From Balneolaceae bacterium (lineage in GTDB: Bacteria; Bacteroidota; Rhodothermia; Balneolales; Balneolaceae): a stretch of DNA of 12,050 bases. The notes below the pieces were generated by a model. It was not told the origin of the DNA. It was given only the letters and a program-made list of their open reading frames with translations, and did not search any database. Below, one piece after another: positions 1 through 7,753 of the stretch. The first letter of the stretch is position 1. The number at the start of each line of letters is the position of its first letter. The position numbers were made by a program, and so were the translations under genes. The stretch covers positions 1 to 12,050 of the forward strand of contig SLKH01000014.1 of the NCBI GenBank assembly GCA_007134665.1, given 5' to 3'.

Positions 1-93
1 ATTATTAAAGATTATTTTCTGAAAGGCAAAAAAACCTATAATCAGATCATGAAAATCGTAACAAATGATAAGGATTCTGATCTTATCCATTAA
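1..93 (+). CDS. C-terminal tail of an unidentified protein (partial, left edge)
   Basis: Reading from base 1, the frame stays open for 30 codons and stops at TAA 91-93. The other two plus-strand frames stop almost at once. The encoded tail is charged and looks like a normal protein end (…YFLKGKKTYNQIMKIV…DSDLIH). A strong terminator on the same strand lies 90 bases downstream, which fits the end of a plus-strand transcription unit. I do not recognise the family. The opposite strand is also open here, with an ATG at 88-90 running off the edge, so the call is not certain. Confidence 0.45.
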   Translation: MIKDYFLKGKKTYNQIMKIVTNDKDSDLIH

Positions 94-136
94 GTGGTAC
101 TTACTTTTTGTAGCTATTACTTCTTAATCAAGATTT

Positions 137-172
137 CCCTATCGATTTCAATCGGGACAACTGCGGTTGTTC
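137..172 (+). other. Two small hairpins upstream of a terminator
   Basis: Two short stems come one after the other. The first is CGAT 143-146 with ATCG 151-154 around a TTCA loop, and CCC 137-139 could extend it against GGG 154-156. The second is 155-161 with 166-172, seven pairs including one G-T, around the loop TGCG. They sit between the upstream stop codon and the terminator at 183-216. They could be a structured 3' untranslated end or part of a small RNA. Function is unknown. Confidence 0.35.
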
Positions 173-182
173 TTTAGGGCAC

Positions 183-216
183 AACTCCATCACTGTAACC
201 GGTGATGGAGTTTTTT
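183..216 (+). terminator. Rho-independent terminator
   Basis: AACTCCATCAC (183-193) pairs perfectly with GTGATGGAGTT (202-212). Two further inner pairs (T194-G201, G195-C200) close a TAAC tetraloop, giving a stem of about 13 pairs. A run of six T follows at 211-216. On the other strand no T run follows the stem, so the terminator acts in the plus direction. It should end the transcript of the gene whose tail is at 1-93 and insulate crtY from it. Confidence 0.85.
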
Positions 217-354
217 ATTCATTATAGCCCTCTGATGTAATCAGTTCAACAACCATCTCTTTGAACGGTAGTTAAGTCAGCAATGTTCTCAGGCAAATTC
301 CGGTTCATGCATTCACTATATTGATTCTCGAATTCATGCCTTATCTTATAGAGG
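217..354 (+). promoter_or_regulatory. Upstream region of crtY, no clear promoter motif
   Basis: These 138 bases between the terminator and the crtY start must hold the crtY promoter if the upstream terminator is efficient. I see no convincing promoter: there is no TAnnTTTG box of the Bacteroidota type and no well-spaced -35/-10 pair. No open frame of note and no repeat were seen. Confidence 0.3.
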
Positions 355-1533
355 ATGATTAATAATCAATTCTACGACTATATTATCGCAGGTGCAGGCG
401 CATCAGGATTAAGCCTGCTATATACCCTGCTTGATACTGATGATTATTTTGCCGACAAACATATTCTTGTAATCGACTCCTCATTTACTCCAAAAGCAGA
501 TAAAACCTGGTGTTTCTGGGATGAAAATCACCCCTTTATGCCACTGACTCACAAAAGCTGGAAGCATTTAACTGTAGTATCCGAAGGCCTCGAGTTTGAT
601 GAATTACTGGAAAATGTCAATTATTACTGTATTAAGAGTGAGGATTATCAAAACCACGTACTTGATAAAGTGCACAGCGCAACCAATGTCCGTTTACTTG
701 AAAGTAAAATCCATGCATTTGATACTTTGAATCATCTGGGTTTAGTTCATACAGACAAAGGTACATATTCAGCTGACTGGATTTTTCAAAGTGTGTTAGA
801 ACCTCCTGGCTTTCAACATTCCGTTGTTGATACGTCATTGATTCAACATTTTGCCGGTTGGGAGATTCAAACTGAATCAGACTGCTTCGATCCCGGTAAG
901 GCCCTGCTTATGGATTTTGATACCCAACAAAACGGAGGGCTCACTTTTTTCTACCTCCTTCCATTTACAGAGAGCCGTGCACTCGTTGAATACACAATTT
1001 TCTCCGGCCAGGTACTGGAGAAATCTCAATATCATTCGGCAATTGAGAAATATCTGCAAAAGCGATTGAATCTCAGTAAAAATCAATACCAGGTTATTCG
1101 CAAGGAATTTGGTGCCATTCCGATGGAAGACCGTAGAAGCCCGGGGTATTATAATGAAAGAGTATTGAATCTTGGAATCGCCGGTGGGATTACCAAACCT
1201 ACAACCGGTTATACCTTCACCAGGTCACATGCACATAGTAAAGAGATTGCACGTCGATTGATCCGTGGAAAAGACCCGGTTCCTTATAGCGGTTCACCCT
1301 ACAGGTTCAGGGTATACGATATCATGTTGCTCTATCTGTTAGAGCATGAAGCAGAAAACAGCAGAAAAATCTTTCATGATCTGTTCAAGTACAACCGAAT
1401 CGGGAACATTCTTCGTTTTTTGGATGAGAAAACAACATTTACTGAAGAACTGGAAATATTCTCTACCCTGCCGTATGCTCCTTTTTTCCGGTCAATTTAT
1501 CAAATGAAACACAGGATATTCACCGGGGCCTGA
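355..1533 (+). CDS. crtY: Lycopene beta-cyclase (CrtY family, flavoprotein)
   Basis: This enzyme closes the ends of linear lycopene into beta-ionone rings, giving beta-carotene through gamma-carotene. It is a membrane-associated FAD enzyme. The 392 residues match the family's usual size. Visible marks are the N-terminal dinucleotide-binding motif G13-x-G15-x-x-G18, the family signature D49-K-T-W-C-F-W55, V-E212-Y-T in the substrate domain, GAIPMED from 253, and GGITKPTTGYTF from 277. The ATG at 355 is fixed by an in-frame TAG at 349-351. A GAGG lies directly against the ATG with no spacer, so it cannot work as a normal ribosome site. No other carotenoid gene (crtE, crtB, crtI) is in the window, so it appears to be transcribed alone. 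Its TGA abuts the stop codon of the opposing gene with no base between. Confidence 0.9.
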   Translation: MINNQFYDYIIAGAGASGLSLLYTLLDTDDYFADKHILVIDSSFTPKADKTWCFWDENHPFMPLTHKSWKHLTVVSEGLEFDELLENVNYYCIKSEDYQNHVLDKVHSATNVRLLESKIHAFDTLNHLGLVHTDKGTYSADWIFQSVLEPPGFQHSVVDTSLIQHFAGWEIQTESDCFDPGKALLMDFDTQQNGGLTFFYLLPFTESRALVEYTIFSGQVLEKSQYHSAIEKYLQKRLNLSKNQYQVIRKEFGAIPMEDRRSPGYYNERVLNLGIAGGITKPTTGYTFTRSHAHSKEIARRLIRGKDPVPYSGSPYRFRVYDIMLLYLLEHEAENSRKIFHDLFKYNRIGNILRFLDEKTTFTEELEIFSTLPYAPFFRSIYQMKHRIFTGA

Positions 1534-2526
1534 TTAGTCGCTATCGACAAGAAAATTACATCCTCTCAGATTTTCCGGGTTCCACCGTCCCAGGATTTGA
1601 AAACTTCCAGGTTCTTCTTCTACACCTTTATCTTCCGTTAAGATAAATGAACATGAGTACATATTTGCCAGATCAATGACACCAATTAATCCTTCGTTAC
1701 CAGGTTTCTGAGTTTCGAGCGGATTATCCGGATTTCTGATGGAGATTTTCATCCACGGAACCGGTTGAAAGAGTTTATTACCGGAAGCATAAGCCTGGCT
1801 TAGTAATTCACACATACCGTATTCAGAATGAATCTGATTATCGTTTATACCAAATCCATCTGCAAGTACTTGATGCAATTCATTACGCGGAATCTCTCTC
1901 CTGTGTGTTTTCATGCCCCCCGTTTCAATAACAATACAGTTTAACGGTAATTTAATTTTCTTTTTTTCTACAAGATCAACAAGGGCAAATGCTGCACCAA
2001 AAAGTATAACATTTCTGTCTCCGGTATTTAATTGATCCCAAAATTCCTGATCAAGAGCCTCCTCACTATCTAAAAATTTGCTTAATCCGGACCGGTCCCT
2101 CTTTATCAGCTCTGATAGCATCCAGATCAGAGAGGAATGAGGGTTCTCCAAATAACCAGGGGTATAGGATAAAATTACTGGGTTATCAGGGTAGAAATAA
2201 TCAAATCCTTGAAAAATAGATTTACGATATAATTCAGGATCGGGAACTTCGTGAACTGCCCGTTTCATATCGGATGTGCCACTACTTTGAAAAAACAATT
2301 CAGATCTATTCTTCAGCGTTGAAATCCTGCTCTCTTTAAATGCCCGAACAGGTAATAAAGGAATCTCGTCAGTATCTGTGAAATCACCTGTCCTGATCCC
2401 CAAAGCTTCACAAAACCGACTATAGACTACACACTTTCCATATTGATATGTAAATATGGATGAAGCTTTCTCTTCAAATGAAGTTGAAGGATCAAGTGGA
2501 TCAACTGGATGGCTCATCTTTTGCAT
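1534..2526 (-). CDS. LuxE-like acyl-protein synthetase / AMP-dependent ligase
   Basis: The protein resembles the acyl-protein synthetase family (LuxE), relatives of the ANL adenylating enzymes. In bioluminescent bacteria LuxE activates a fatty acid as acyl-AMP and carries it on a cysteine before LuxC reduces it. Visible marks are the early F-T-Y-Q-Y block (25-29), PLLPVRAFK (56-64), the phosphate-binding loop FQSSGTS (79-85), the adenylate motif YGMCE (236-240), a TED motif near residue 300, and a C-terminal RGCNFL with Cys323, which may correspond to the acyl-carrying cysteine of LuxE (inference). At 330 residues it is a little shorter than Vibrio LuxE. I chose ATG 2524-2526. A longer form would start on TTG at 2535, a shorter one on ATG at 2517; none has a Shine-Dalgarno. 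It is the last gene of the gatB run, 60 bases after purD. No luxC, luxD or luxAB is present, so its acyl substrate and acceptor are unknown. Confidence 0.75.
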   Translation of the reverse strand: MQKMSHPVDPLDPSTSFEEKASSIFTYQYGKCVVYSRFCEALGIRTGDFTDTDEIPLLPVRAFKESRISTLKNRSELFFQSSGTSDMKRAVHEVPDPELYRKSIFQGFDYFYPDNPVILSYTPGYLENPHSSLIWMLSELIKRDRSGLSKFLDSEEALDQEFWDQLNTGDRNVILFGAAFALVDLVEKKKIKLPLNCIVIETGGMKTHRREIPRNELHQVLADGFGINDNQIHSEYGMCELLSQAYASGNKLFQPVPWMKISIRNPDNPLETQKPGNEGLIGVIDLANMYSCSFILTEDKGVEEEPGSFQILGRWNPENLRGCNFLVDSD

Positions 2527-2586
2527 TCTGGCCAATATTCAGGATATAAAATGGAAAGGAAGTAATATTAACAATCGAATCGAAAC

Positions 2587-3876
2587 TCAACGATTATATT
2601 TCAATCCTTTGTGACCGATATCCGATCGATAATACGCATCTTCAAAATGAATAAGTTTTACATTCTCATATGTATGATCGATTGCTTTTTGCAATGTATT
2701 TCCGTGCCCCACAATATTTAAAACCCTGCCGCCTGACGTGATGATTTCTCCATTTTGTCTGCTGGTTCCGGCATGGAATATCAGGGCTTCAGAATCTATA
2801 TCATGAAGGCCTTTGATTACTTTTCCTTTTTCATAATTTACCGGGTATCCACCGCTTGCAATCACAACACAACAACGATATTCATCATCTATTTGAATTT
2901 CTTTTTCATCAAGGCGTTGTTCGTTTGTACAAATAATCAGGTCAAGCAGATCATTCTTTAATGAAGGAAGAATTGCCTGGCACTCCGGATCTCCAAACCT
3001 GCAGTTATACTCAACCACTTTGGGGCCCTCATCTGTAATCATCAAACCGATATAGAGAATTCCTTTATAGGGACATTCCTCAAGCTGCATGCCGGTAATT
3101 GTCGGCTGAATGATTTCAGCCTCTACTCTTTCCATAATTTTTTTAGTGAGCACTGGTGCCGGACAATACGCCCCCATACCTCCGGTATTTAATCCGGTAT
3201 CTCCCTCTCCAATTCGTTTGTGATCCTGTGCATGATGAAGTGTTTTTGCAGAAAATCCATCAGAAATTACAAAAACAGATGCTTCTTCACCCTCCATAAA
3301 TTCTTCAACGACCACTTTTCCTGAAGCTTTTCTGAGTGTATCGTCCTCCGAAAACTGTTGAAACCTTTTGACAGCTTCTTCTTTTGAATCACAGATAAAA
3401 ACTCCTTTCCCCGCTGCAAGTCCATCTGCTTTTAAAACAACCGGAAATTTATTTCTGTTCACAATGTAAGCAAGGGCATCGTCAAATTGATCGGAGGAAT
3501 AAGTACGATATTCTGCCGTTGGGATTTCATATTTTTTCATGAATTCCTTGGCAAACTCCTTACTCCCTTCAAGTTGGGCGGCAGCTTTTTCCGGGCCAAA
3601 AACCGGAATGCCCTTATCTTCCAGGTAATCAGCCAATCCGTCGACAAGCGGTTTTTCCGGGCCAATTATAACGAGATCGATTTGATGTTCATTAACAAAT
3701 CTGAATACCTTTTCAAAATTACCGGTATCAATCTGAACATTTTCTCCAATGATATCAGTGCCGGGATTACCCGGAGAGACATATAACTTTCCCAAAAGGT
3801 CTGATTGATTCAGTTTCCAGGCAATCGAGTGTTCCCTTCCGCCGCCACCAATAAGTAATACATTATGACTGCCCAT
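2587..3876 (-). CDS. purD: Phosphoribosylamine-glycine ligase (GAR synthetase)
   Basis: PurD joins glycine to 5-phosphoribosylamine using ATP, the second step of de novo purine synthesis in the cytosol. The protein is 429 residues, the normal length. Domains follow the ATP-grasp plan: the N-terminal GGGGREH (10-16), GPEKPLVDGL, the ATP-grasp lysine region KADGLAAGKG (149-158), GMGAYCPAP, and the metal and nucleotide site EYNCRFGDPE (289-298). The start could be ATG 3874-3876 or GTG 3877-3879; in the second case it shares one base with the TAG stop of tpiA (TAGTGATG on the minus strand). I prefer ATG. Either way the gene is tightly coupled to tpiA upstream. No other purine gene is nearby. Confidence 0.96.
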   Translation of the reverse strand: MGSHNVLLIGGGGREHSIAWKLNQSDLLGKLYVSPGNPGTDIIGENVQIDTGNFEKVFRFVNEHQIDLVIIGPEKPLVDGLADYLEDKGIPVFGPEKAAAQLEGSKEFAKEFMKKYEIPTAEYRTYSSDQFDDALAYIVNRNKFPVVLKADGLAAGKGVFICDSKEEAVKRFQQFSEDDTLRKASGKVVVEEFMEGEEASVFVISDGFSAKTLHHAQDHKRIGEGDTGLNTGGMGAYCPAPVLTKKIMERVEAEIIQPTITGMQLEECPYKGILYIGLMITDEGPKVVEYNCRFGDPECQAILPSLKNDLLDLIICTNEQRLDEKEIQIDDEYRCCVVIASGGYPVNYEKGKVIKGLHDIDSEALIFHAGTSRQNGEIITSGGRVLNIVGHGNTLQKAIDHTYENVKLIHFEDAYYRSDIGHKGLKYNR

Positions 3877-3878
3877 CA

Positions 3879-4649
3879 CTAACTTTGTATTTTTTCTGCA
3901 ATATCCACGATTGTACTAAAGCTCTCTGCATCAAGGCTGGCTCCACCAATTAACCCGCCATCAACATCTTCCTGTTTTAGTAATTCTTCCGCATTTGCAG
4001 GCTTCATGCTTCCCCCGTATAATATCCTTACACCCGATAATTGCACTGTACTCCACATTTCATTTAGATAATTCCGTATAAACTGGTGCATCTCCTGCGC
4101 CTGTTCAGGTGTCGCTGTTTCACCGGTTCCGATTGCCCATACCGGTTCATATGCTATGGTAAGCTGTGATGCATCTTCTTCCGTCAGGTGTTCAATCACC
4201 GCCTTGATTTGGCCCATAACAACTTTTTGATGCTTTTCCTGTTTGCGTTCTTCAAGTTTTTCTCCAACACAAAATATGACATTTAGCCCGTCTGCAATCG
4301 CTTTTTTTACTTTTTTGGCAATTACCTCGTCAGTATCACCGAAATACTCCCGACGTTCGGAATGCCCAAGAATAACATATTTACACCCTGCTTCTTGAAG
4401 CATTGATGTACTTATCTCGCCGGTATAAGCCCCATTGTTTTCAAAATGAACATTCTGAGCACCCACCTGAACCGGTGAATCCTTTAGATTTTTAACAGCA
4501 GCATGCAGAGAAACAAATGGCGGGCAAACAACCACATCTGATTTAAGTGTCCGGCCGGCAAGCTTTTCATTGATACCAGCGGATAATTTATCGGCTTCAA
4601 CAGGGCCGGCATTCATTTTCCAGTTCCCTGCAATTAAAATAGATCTCAT
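3879..4649 (-). CDS. tpiA: Triosephosphate isomerase
   Basis: TpiA interconverts dihydroxyacetone phosphate and glyceraldehyde 3-phosphate in glycolysis and gluconeogenesis. The 256 residues give one complete TIM barrel. The catalytic set is intact: Lys11 in GNWKMN, His96 in GHSERR, and Glu168 in AYEPVWAIGTG, followed by the flexible loop 6 (169-180). The phosphate grip is YGGSMKP (211-217) and GGLIGGASL (231-239). The ATG overlaps the TGA of the upstream lipoprotein gene as ATGA, and a strong GAGGAG lies five bases before it, inside that gene. This suggests translational coupling with some independent initiation. Confidence 0.98.
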   Translation of the reverse strand: MRSILIAGNWKMNAGPVEADKLSAGINEKLAGRTLKSDVVVCPPFVSLHAAVKNLKDSPVQVGAQNVHFENNGAYTGEISTSMLQEAGCKYVILGHSERREYFGDTDEVIAKKVKKAIADGLNVIFCVGEKLEERKQEKHQKVVMGQIKAVIEHLTEEDASQLTIAYEPVWAIGTGETATPEQAQEMHQFIRNYLNEMWSTVQLSGVRILYGGSMKPANAEELLKQEDVDGGLIGGASLDAESFSTIVDIAEKIQS

Positions 4650-6034
4650 GAAGTCTCCTCTTCAGTGTTATTAGTTAGTACGATCTGTAGTCCTCTGACT
4701 ATATCGTTAAATTCAGTACCCTCATATTTTCTTATGATGATTCCATTTTCATCAACAAGAATTCGGGTCGGTAAAATATTCAGGTTAAAATCTTCTCTGA
4801 GCTGACTTTCATTAAACATCCCGGGTTGAGCGAATGGCCACAATCGGGCTCTTTCTTCAAAGAATGCATTCATAACCACTGATGTTGCATGAAATGGTAT
4901 GGTAATAAATTCCACATTGTAATTTTTGTAGATATGATAAATGGCAATATTACGATCAAATTGCTGTTGATATAGAAAATTATCAAGCCTTGTAAATTCA
5001 AGGAGATATGGAGTCCCCAACATCGATTCTTTCGTTATTGTATCCCCTTCAATGGAAACCATTTCAAAATCGGGCAGCTCCGAACCGGGTGCCAGTGACA
5101 TCAGGTCATATTCAAACCGTTCCACCCAACTCGCCGCATCCCTGAAATTCATATATTGACCCTTAAATTCTTCCAGTTCAAGCCTGGCGGCATCCACTCG
5201 TGCGCTGTCGTACAACATTTTAATCTGGCTCATTTTTAATTGCATATTCACCCTGTTATCGATATTTCTTGTTTTCAGGGTATCTATGAATGAAATGGCA
5301 CGCTCCAGCCCGTACTCATCGCTATAATATCTGGTGCCGACCTGGGAAGCGAAAGGAATTAGAGAAGGGTTGGAATCTATGACGATATTCAGCCTTTCCA
5401 TCATCAGGCTGTCCTGCCAGCCTTCCAAAAGGCTGATGGATGTTGCTGCTGATTCTTCCCCTGCAAAACTGTCGCTGTGTTCCAGGTAGAAGTCCCAAAA
5501 CATGTCACTCCATTTTCTGACCTCCATATCAAGCGTATCCTGAGTAACATAGCCGGCATTTGCAAATTGAAACAATCTGTTCACTCCTGTTTGCAATCTT
5601 TCATAGGATCTGAAAAGATCGTTTTCGCGCGACTCTATAACCATCGTTTCTTCGACATCAGGTAATTCGGCATTAAAAAGAACCGTATCCTGATCTGCTA
5701 ACACCATATTTATAAGAGCAAGCTGATTCGATCTCCTCGAAATAGTCAGCGAATATATGTCGTTTTGCGGAATCCTGGCATCACCTGCGTAATGTCCGCT
5801 CTCGTCGGTCATGGCATAAAACAAGGTATCATTCAGCAGGCCAAGAGTATCCGGGCGCAGTATCATCAATTCAATACCAGAATAATCCCTGCTCGAATCC
5901 AGCTCTTCATCAACCGTAATTGCTCCGGTAATATGAGCCTGGTAAAAAGGCTCCACTCTTTCGTCCTGACTACAACCTGCCGCCATCAGCACAACAGAAA
6001 TAATCAGAAAGTGGATAATAGATTTGTTAACCAT
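4646..6034 (-). CDS. Lipoprotein with a thioredoxin/TlpA-like domain lacking CxxC
   Basis: The N-terminus is a lipoprotein signal: positively charged start, a hydrophobic stretch (about 6-19) and a lipobox ending in AAGC with Cys21, so the mature protein should be lipid-anchored on a membrane facing the periplasm or outside. Residues about 30-125 look like a beta-sandwich of the kind found before TlpA domains in Bacteroidota (DUF4369-like, inference). A helical middle follows (about 135-310). Residues about 315-450 fit a TlpA/AhpC-type thioredoxin fold: PGSELPDFEM, then TPYLLEF at the strand before the usual active site, and NILPTRILVDENG with the cis-proline Pro422. The expected WCxxC is replaced by an RLDNFLY stretch, and Cys21 is the only cysteine in the protein, so it cannot be a thiol oxidoreductase. 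It lies 28 bases after gatB and overlaps tpiA by four bases. Confidence 0.75.
   Translation of the reverse strand: MVNKSIIHFLIISVVLMAAGCSQDERVEPFYQAHITGAITVDEELDSSRDYSGIELMILRPDTLGLLNDTLFYAMTDESGHYAGDARIPQNDIYSLTISRRSNQLALINMVLADQDTVLFNAELPDVEETMVIESRENDLFRSYERLQTGVNRLFQFANAGYVTQDTLDMEVRKWSDMFWDFYLEHSDSFAGEESAATSISLLEGWQDSLMMERLNIVIDSNPSLIPFASQVGTRYYSDEYGLERAISFIDTLKTRNIDNRVNMQLKMSQIKMLYDSARVDAARLELEEFKGQYMNFRDAASWVERFEYDLMSLAPGSELPDFEMVSIEGDTITKESMLGTPYLLEFTRLDNFLYQQQFDRNIAIYHIYKNYNVEFITIPFHATSVVMNAFFEERARLWPFAQPGMFNESQLREDFNLNILPTRILVDENGIIIRKYEGTEFNDIVRGLQIVLTNNTEEETS
4655..4660 (-). promoter_or_regulatory. Strong ribosome binding site of tpiA
   Basis: GAGGAG on the minus strand, five bases (ACTTC) before the tpiA ATG. 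It lies within the last codons of the upstream lipoprotein gene. It stands out because most starts in this window have no Shine-Dalgarno, and it supports the ATG at 4647-4649. Confidence 0.7.
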
Positions 6035-6062
6035 ATATTATAACCCAATGCTATATAATAGA

Positions 6063-7511
6063 TTAATTAAGTTTATCAATGATAATTTCACGCACCTGTT
6101 TTGGATTGGCCTTCCCTTTGGAGCGCTGCATGACCTTACCGATAAAAAAGCCTATCAATTGTTTTTTTCCTTCTTTGAAACGCTTTACTTCATCAGGGTT
6201 TTGATTGATAACTTCATCTATAATCGGTTCAATAAAACCTGCATCTGAAACCTGTATAAGATTCATTTCTTTAGCAAGTTCTTCAGCACTGCTCTTACCA
6301 TTTTCAAGCATTTCATTAAATATCTGCTGCATTGCTGATGAGTTTATCTTATCATCATGCTTGAGTGAAATCAACTCAGCCAGGCGATTACTTGTTATTT
6401 TAAAATCAGAAATTGAAATACTTTCTTCATTTAGCACTCTCAATACTTCAGTCATTATTACATTGGCAACAGCTTTTGGTTCATTCAAATGCTGGAGTGT
6501 TTCTTCATAATAATCGGCCAGCCCTCTGTTTTCAGTCAGTGTCCGGGCATCTTCTTCGTTAAGCTGTAATTCACTTATAAATCTTTGCAATCGAATATCC
6601 GGCATTTCCGGCAGCTCTTTCTTAATCTCATCCAGCATTTCCTGTGTGATAATTACAGGTGGTATATCCGGTTCAGGGAAATAGCGATAATCATGAGCTT
6701 CTTCCTTGGATCGCATTTGGCGGGTTTCCATTTTGTTGGCATCCCATAACAATGTTTGCTGAACAACTTCTCCCCCGGCTTCAATCAGTTCGATTTGCCG
6801 TTCGATTTCAAATTGTATTGCACGTTCAACATTCCTGAAAGAGTTCATATTTTTCAGTTCGGTTCTGGTACCCAGCTCCTTCTGCCCTCTTGGGCGTACC
6901 GAAACATTTGCATCGCAACGAAGGCTGCCTTCTTCCATATTTCCATCGCATATTTCCAGGTACTGAACAATTTGTTTGATTTTAGTCAGATAGGCATATG
7001 CTTCCTGAGGAGTTCTCATATCAGGTTCGGAGACAATTTCAATCAAAGGTACTCCGGCCCGGTTCAGGTCTACCAAAGTATTTCTCGGATCCTGGTCATG
7101 GATCGACTTGCCGGCATCCTCTTCCATGTGGATTCGGGTCAGACCAATCGTCTTCTCATAACTTTCCATTTCGATATGAATATCTCCATCGTAACAAATT
7201 GGAGTTTCATATTGGGAAATCTGGTACCCTTTTGGCAGGTCAGGATAAAAATAATTTTTGCGGGCAAATATAGATTTTTCAGCAACTTTGCAGTTTGTTG
7301 CCAATCCCATTTTTATCGTATATCGAACAAGATTTTCATTCAGAACAGGGAGTGTACCCGGATGGCCGAGACAAAGCGGGGTAACCTGCGTATTCGGAGC
7401 ACCTCCGAACTCAGTGGAAACTGGTGCAAAGGCTTTACTTTCAGTCAATAATTGTGCGTGCACTTCGAGGCCGATTACTGCCTCATATTTCTCATGTGCA
7501 ATTGTGGACAT
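6063..7511 (-). CDS. gatB: Asp/Glu-tRNA amidotransferase subunit B (GatB)
   Basis: GatB is part of GatCAB, which turns Glu-tRNA(Gln) into Gln-tRNA(Gln), or Asp-tRNA(Asn) into Asn-tRNA(Asn), in the cytosol. GatB binds the tRNA and phosphorylates the misacyl group. The 482 residues match the family. Marks in order: AVIGLEVHAQL near the start, LGHPGTLPVLN, KNYFYPDLPKGYQISQ, HMEEDAGKSIH, NRAGVPLIEIVSEPD, EEGSLRCDANVS, LKNMNSFRN, EEAHDYRYFPEPD, then a helical domain and a C-terminal YqeY-like tail (GFFIGKVMQRSKGKANP). I chose ATG 7509-7511, where the conserved region begins; an upstream TTG at 7589 would add 26 residues that do not look conserved. No Shine-Dalgarno is seen. gatA and gatC are not in the window. 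Confidence 0.96.
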   Translation of the reverse strand: MSTIAHEKYEAVIGLEVHAQLLTESKAFAPVSTEFGGAPNTQVTPLCLGHPGTLPVLNENLVRYTIKMGLATNCKVAEKSIFARKNYFYPDLPKGYQISQYETPICYDGDIHIEMESYEKTIGLTRIHMEEDAGKSIHDQDPRNTLVDLNRAGVPLIEIVSEPDMRTPQEAYAYLTKIKQIVQYLEICDGNMEEGSLRCDANVSVRPRGQKELGTRTELKNMNSFRNVERAIQFEIERQIELIEAGGEVVQQTLLWDANKMETRQMRSKEEAHDYRYFPEPDIPPVIITQEMLDEIKKELPEMPDIRLQRFISELQLNEEDARTLTENRGLADYYEETLQHLNEPKAVANVIMTEVLRVLNEESISISDFKITSNRLAELISLKHDDKINSSAMQQIFNEMLENGKSSAEELAKEMNLIQVSDAGFIEPIIDEVINQNPDEVKRFKEGKKQLIGFFIGKVMQRSKGKANPKQVREIIIDKLN

Positions 7512-7753
7512 CTGAGAATTTTTATTTTCATCATTTATGATCACGGAAGATAATGAAGTTAGCAGGGAATAGGAATTCAAATCCAACAATTAAAAAACTA
7601 CTGTATTTTTTACCAATATTATATTTGTTCAAATTAAGCGGCAGGTTTAACCCTATAACTTTTCGACAGGCACTTCTGGTTAAAAAGTTTTAAATAATGA
7701 ATAAATTTTGTTAATTAATAAGTAGTTCCTTTCACCTATTTATGGAGGATGAT
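7512..7753. promoter_or_regulatory. Divergent intergenic region between gatB and the secreted-protein gene
   Basis: This 242-base AT-rich stretch separates two genes that point away from each other, so it should carry promoters for both. A TATATTTG at 7620-7627 on the plus strand fits the Bacteroidota -7 box TAnnTTTG, but no matching -33 element is seen at the right distance. No hairpin terminator or extra gene is evident. Confidence 0.4.
7744..7748 (+). promoter_or_regulatory. Ribosome binding site that decides a start
   Basis: GGAGG lies five bases before ATG 7754. An upstream in-frame ATG at 7742 overlaps this site and would place it inside the gene, so the site favours the ATG at 7754, which also begins directly with the signal peptide. 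Confidence 0.75.

Noticed and set aside
1..90. Minus-strand start (ATG 88-90) of a gene leaving the left edge
   Set aside because: The plus-strand frame looks more like coding sequence, and the plus-directed terminator at 183-216 fits it better. Sequence to the left would settle this.
6756..7451. Long open frame of 231 codons on the plus strand inside gatB
   Set aside because: It is a shadow of the conserved gatB reading frame; its protein shows no recognisable motif and has no upstream signals.
7512..7589. Upstream extension of gatB by 26 residues
   Set aside because: It would begin on TTG, has no ribosome site, and the conserved GatB sequence begins just after ATG 7509-7511.
7620..7627. 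TATATTTG as a Bacteroidota promoter -7 box
   Set aside because: It matches TAnnTTTG, but no TTG-type -33 box lies 19-21 bases before it, and such matches are common by chance in AT-rich DNA.
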